Shown here piece after piece: positions 4,722 to 6,361 of a stretch of 6,361 bases of DNA. The DNA comes from an uncultured Clostridia bacterium (GTDB taxonomy: Bacteria > Bacillota > Clostridia > Christensenellales > CAG-314), in NCBI GenBank assembly GCA_934177025.1, contig CAKPPA010000064.1:1-6361 (forward strand), given 5' to 3'. The translations under genes were made by a program, and so were the position numbers. A model generated the notes under the pieces. That model saw nothing but the letters and a program-made list of their open reading frames with translations, ran no database searches and had not been told where the DNA came from. Each line of letters begins with the position of its first letter. Position 1 is the first letter of the stretch.

Positions 4722-6361
4722 ATGGGAAAAAGAGTAAAAATCACCGGATGGCTGATGGCGCTGCTTTTCGTGCTGACCTGCATTCCGCTCATCGGAGTGT
4801 TGGCAGTCGGCGGTGCTGCGGAAGACCCGCGTCAGCCGATTGACAGCCGAAAACATTTGATTTTGGACGAAAACAACAACTACGGCGGCACGCTGAACAA
4901 AGCATTGTACGGCGAAGGTGCGCCGAAAAACGGCGCATACGACGTGGAAAACTCGGCGTACTGGATGGTAAACGACTACTACAACATGACGTCGAACCTC
5001 AACGAAAGGACGGTAATTCCGCATTTCGCGCCGTATCAACAAACCATGGCGGACAGCAGCGGTTTGGCTTGCGCGCTGATGATTTTGAATCACGACGGCA
5101 AGGACGTAAAAAACGAGTGGAACGAGCTGAAACTTGTGGAAAAGTATCAGGAACTAAACAGCACTACGGTGTACGGCAACGGCACGAACGCCGAAGGCTT
5201 GGCAAAACTGTTTAGTAATTTAGGTTACACCACGCGGGATCGCGACTACAAGGAAACCAGCACGGATCAAAAGGAAAACGTCGCGAATTTTTCGAAATGG
5301 GTAAAAAATCATTTGGACAACGGGCGCTTTGTTATGGTGCGCTATGAGGACGGCGTGGACAACGGATGGAAAATCATTTTCGGCATTGACCTAATGGAAA
5401 AGGGCAATGCACGGAATACCGTGCTGCTTATGGCGAACCCGAACGACGGCACAGATCATTTTCAGGACGGCTACTCCATTGCGGCGGCAGGACGGTTTTA
5501 TCGCTGGTGGTTTAATGCGGAACGGAACGGAACGCAACACGACAAATTCGACTATCTCGTTGTGGCTCCGCAAAACCTGATTGAAATCGAAAAAGTGGAC
5601 GAAGTGCGTCAACCGGTGCAGGAAATGCCGGAAAATCATTTGCTTCGCAATGCGGACGGCTCCTACGGCGGCACGCGCAACGCGGCAAAATACGGCAACG
5701 GCACTCCGTTGAACGGTGCGGTGGACGAGCCGAACAGCCCGTACCACAAGTTTGTGGATTACTACAACATGGGTAGCGAAGGTTCGCGCCTGATGTTGCC
5801 GCATTACCGTGCGTTTTCGCAAACGATGGCATCGTCCTGCGGAATTTGTTCCACGATGTCCGTACTTGCGTACTACGGCTACGACGTAACCGACGGAAAA
5901 ACCGGTGCTTGGGACGAAGTGTATTTGGTAAAGAAGTACGAAGAACTGAACAACAAAGTCATCTTTAACAGCGGCGTCGGCGGATCGGGCTTGAAAAAAC
6001 TCGTGACGGAAGGCTTGGGATTTGCGTCGTCCGACTACAAATCCTATGCTTCCGCAAACTACGTCAGCGACGAAGCCTCCATGGTGTTCCCGACGTACGA
6101 AAAGTTTGTTGCTTGGGTAAAAGCAAACCTTTCGAAAGGCACGCCGATGCCGATTTCGCATCGCCCGCACAGCGGTCACTGGGAAGTCATTATCGGTTAC
6201 GACGACATGGGCACCGATTACATTTACGACGACGTTTTGGTGTTGGCGGATTCCGGCGACAGTTGGGATCACTATCAGGACGGCTACAACACGTACTCGG
6301 CAACGCAATTTTTCGCACAGTGGTACAACGGCAGCTTTACTTACAATCAGCAATACAACGT
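4722..6361 (+). CDS. Secreted protein with two tandem C39-like (papain-like) peptidase domains, 3' end outside window
   Basis: The first 546 codons are present and no stop is reached. An N-terminal hydrophobic segment (about 9-30) preceded by K/R residues is a Sec signal peptide, probably cut near AVGGAA; there is no convincing lipobox. Two homologous domains follow (about 45-283 and from 306 on), each opening with HL[IL]..N/D..YGGT and ending with DH[FY]QDGY. The second domain has a complete C39-like catalytic set: oxyanion Gln367, nucleophile Cys373 in SSCGICSTM, His486 in SGHWEVIIGYDD, and Asp510 in VLVLADSGD. In the first domain the matching residues are Gln107, Ser113, Gly215 and Asn239, so it is predicted inactive. 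The fold and active site match the Peptidase_C39_2-like group; whether it acts as a protease, a transpeptidase or on another bond is not shown. It probably works outside the cell with the lipoprotein encoded just upstream. Confidence 0.88.
   Translation, partial: MGKRVKITGWLMALLFVLTCIPLIGVLAVGGAAEDPRQPIDSRKHLILDENNNYGGTLNKALYGEGAPKNGAYDVENSAYWMVNDYYNMTSNLNERTVIPHFAPYQQTMADSSGLACALMILNHDGKDVKNEWNELKLVEKYQELNSTTVYGNGTNAEGLAKLFSNLGYTTRDRDYKETSTDQKENVANFSKWVKNHLDNGRFVMVRYEDGVDNGWKIIFGIDLMEKGNARNTVLLMANPNDGTDHFQDGYSIAAAGRFYRWWFNAERNGTQHDKFDYLVVAPQNLIEIEKVDEVRQPVQEMPENHLLRNADGSYGGTRNAAKYGNGTPLNGAVDEPNSPYHKFVDYYNMGSEGSRLMLPHYRAFSQTMASSCGICSTMSVLAYYGYDVTDGKTGAWDEVYLVKKYEELNNKVIFNSGVGGSGLKKLVTEGLGFASSDYKSYASANYVSDEASMVFPTYEKFVAWVKANLSKGTPMPISHRPHSGHWEVIIGYDDMGTDYIYDDVLVLADSGDSWDHYQDGYNTYSATQFFAQWYNGSFTYNQQYN
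4854..5570 (+). repeat. First C39-like domain, predicted catalytically dead
   Basis: Residues 45-283. The Cys position is Ser (codon 5058-5060), the His position is Gly (codon 5364-5366) and the Asp position is Asn. The scaffold is preserved, including QTMA-x-S-x-G, W-K-I-I-F-G-I-D and DHFQDGY. A binding or regulatory role is inferred. Confidence 0.8.
5637..6361 (+). repeat. Second C39-like domain, catalytic residues intact (truncated by window end)
   Basis: Residues 306-546 and beyond. The nucleophile Cys codon is 5838-5840, the His codon 6177-6179 and the Asp codon 6249-6251. The last visible part, FFAQWYNGSFTYNQQYN, matches the end of the first domain (RFYRWWFNAERNGTQ), so nearly the whole domain is in view. 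Confidence 0.8.

Noticed and set aside
5391..6353. 320-codon open frame on the - strand, antisense to the C39-like gene
   Set aside because: It lies wholly inside a gene with a signal peptide and catalytic motifs; its Val/Arg/His-rich translation has no recognisable feature.

Overview
The window looks like part of the genome of a Gram-positive, Clostridia-like (Firmicutes/Bacillota) bacterium, probably from a gut or similar anaerobic community. The reasons are strong AAGGAGG-type ribosome binding sites, a lipoprotein signal with a lipobox, ECF-type (energy-coupling factor) transporter genes, tandem group-3 bacterial Ig-like domains and a secreted C39-like cysteine peptidase. The taxonomic placement is an inference from these traits, not from a marker gene.

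Layout, all genes on the + strand. (1) Positions 1-391 hold the C-terminal end of an ABC ATPase of the ECF type. It overlaps by 8 nt the start of (2), an integral-membrane ECF substrate-binding (S) component at 384-1178. This pair is the distal end of a vitamin or micronutrient uptake operon, closed by a strong intrinsic terminator at 1216-1248. (3) Positions 1249-1510 are non-coding and hold a degenerate array of T-tract/AGGAGAAAA-like motifs, spaced at roughly multiples of 24 nt. At least two further hairpin-plus-T-run structures lie within it. (4) A good sigma-A-type promoter (1541-1569) precedes (5), a 1013-residue secreted lipoprotein (1668-4709). It has six Ig-like domains and an internally duplicated module of about 245 residues. 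(6) Twelve nt later, with its own strong RBS, begins a secreted protein (4722 to beyond the window end). It consists of two tandem C39/papain-like domains: the first has lost its catalytic residues and the second keeps them.

How they may work together: the ATPase and S component belong to one importer. The lipoprotein and the peptidase-like protein form a second transcription unit whose products both act outside the membrane. The lipoprotein looks like a cell-surface binding or display protein. The peptidase-like protein may be a processing enzyme with a catalytically dead partner domain. Any functional link between the importer and the surface pair is only suggested by adjacency, because a terminator and a promoter separate them. 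The most unusual items are the dead/live C39 tandem, the unassigned duplicated module of the lipoprotein and the intergenic repeat array.
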